A DNA stretch of 64,000 bases from Patella vulgata (taxonomy: Eukaryota; Mollusca; Gastropoda; Patellidae): assembly GCF_932274485.2 (NCBI RefSeq), contig NC_065882.2, positions 13,995,390-14,059,389 of the forward strand, in the 5' to 3' direction. A program made the position numbers and the translations under genes. Below the pieces are notes generated by a model. The model was given only the letters and a program-made list of their open reading frames with translations. It was not told the DNA's origin and did no database searches. This document shows, piece by piece, positions 63,250 to 64,000 of the stretch (within the stretch, counting starts at the first letter, position 1; each line of letters opens with the position of its first letter).

Positions 63250-63525
63250 GGGGGTTGGATGGTCGAATGGTTAGCGAGTGCATGCGCGCTGTATCATAAG
63301 GTCTGTTATTGAGTCAGCTGGCATGGTTTCGATTCCTTGGATGTACGTGACAAGGAGTAGGGTCGCCTGTCCAACCTTGTGGGTTTCCTCTGAGTCCTCC
63401 GGTTTCCTCCTACTGTTAAAGACCCCTACGCGCAAGCGAATTATAGAAATAAAATTGAACCATATGTTAGTCCTGAAATGACCTAATTTGTGTTGAGTGG
63501 ACATTAAACCCCATTTCTCTTTGCA
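63250..63525 (+). repeat. SINE-B, full length
   Basis: GGGGTTGGATGGTCGAATGG head, GTTTCGATTCC box, core and 3' end GTGGACATTAAACCCCATTT. Confidence 0.93.
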
Positions 63526-63630
63526 CCAACCTGGCTTATGAAGGCAGACATCCACAAGTAGTGTGCTATGATGGAAATTGGGCCACAATAGCTGCGCTAT
63601 GGAGGATAAAAAGAATTTCTGCGGCTTTTC
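63526..63630 (-). repeat. SINE-A fragment, diverged
   Basis: CCAACCTGGCTTATGAAGGC and TGTGCTATGATGGAAATTGG resemble the antisense SINE-A 3' half. 63630-63960 shows nothing recognisable. Confidence 0.65.
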
Positions 63631-63969
63631 TATCCCCTTAATTTCAACTCCCAGTATAAACTAAACAGATTAGATAATAAACTTTTGTCTGTTTAACCAG
63701 ATGTGTATATTTGCATAACTTACCTAGTGTTTATGGTAATTGTATAGTATATATACATAGCATGTATATGTTAATTGCATAGAATATACTTGCATGTATG
63801 AGTTAATCATATGCATGCTTGTTAGAAAGTTATGTACATACCTCGAGAATAATGTCAGGTAACACTTGGGGTATAGAGTTTAACCCTTTAGCATTTGTAG
63901 CTATACTGCTTGAAACTAGTGTGTGCGTGTATATGTATGGGGGTGGGGGTGCTCGAATGGTCTTATGAT

Positions 63970-64000
63970 AGTCATGAAATGGCCTAGTTTGTGTCAGTGG
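63970..64000 (+). repeat. SINE-B scrap at window end
   Basis: ATGAAATGGCCTAGTTTGTG followed by TCAGTGG matches the SINE-B 3' region; it may continue outside. Confidence 0.6.

Overview
The window is animal nuclear DNA. It is AT-rich, has one intron-rich gene, and is otherwise packed with short retroelements, MITEs, Tc1-like transposons and minisatellites. It most resembles a lophotrochozoan, probably a mollusc. That placement is inference: it rests on the TTAGGG-type repeats, the abundant tRNA-headed SINEs and the overall repeat style. No bacterial operons, rRNA, true tRNA genes or CRISPR arrays were seen.

The one clear host gene is on the minus strand, 44636 down to 31010. Eleven exons can be joined with fully consistent splice phases into 725 residues plus a stop. 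The order is: hydrophobic leader-like start, three exons of an ADAMTS-type spacer, an RQ/SG-repeat linker, six thrombospondin type-1 repeats (TSP1), and a short terminal exon with a PLAC domain. This is the C-terminal layout of ADAMTSL4 and ADAMTSL6/THSD4, secreted matrix proteins linked to fibrillin microfibrils. Exons 5' of 44636 were not found. Introns hold a Tc1 transposon, SINEs, MITEs, a LINE tail and minisatellites. One intron is almost wholly made of copies of its own 5' splice site.

Layout. 0-5 kb: deleted Tc1-like element, a composite with inverted ends, a mirrored CGAGAA-type array, a LINE tail. 5-9.6 kb: mostly unassigned AT-rich DNA with two odd palindrome clusters. 9.6-15.4 kb: LINE fragment folded back on itself, intact Tc1 element, inverted copy of two spacer/linker exons of the matrix gene, and a broken pogo/Tigger-like transposon. 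16-20 kb: fold-back elements and short tandem repeats. 20.0-28.4 kb: two tandem copies of a 4.1-4.3 kb unit. 28.4-31 kb: nested SINEs and the 3' side of the gene. 31-44.6 kb: the gene. 44.6-64 kb: no further exon recognised; SINEs, MITEs and tandem repeats.

Two SINE families dominate. Family A has a tRNA-like head and an (ATTTC)n tail. Family B has a tRNA-Ser/Leu-like head and a (TC)n tail. Their last about 18 bases before the tail are the same, which suggests one shared LINE helper. Target-site duplications show B inserting into A. A TTAA-flanked MITE family, a MITE with 11-bp duplications, and hairpin MITEs with a telomere-like core are also present.
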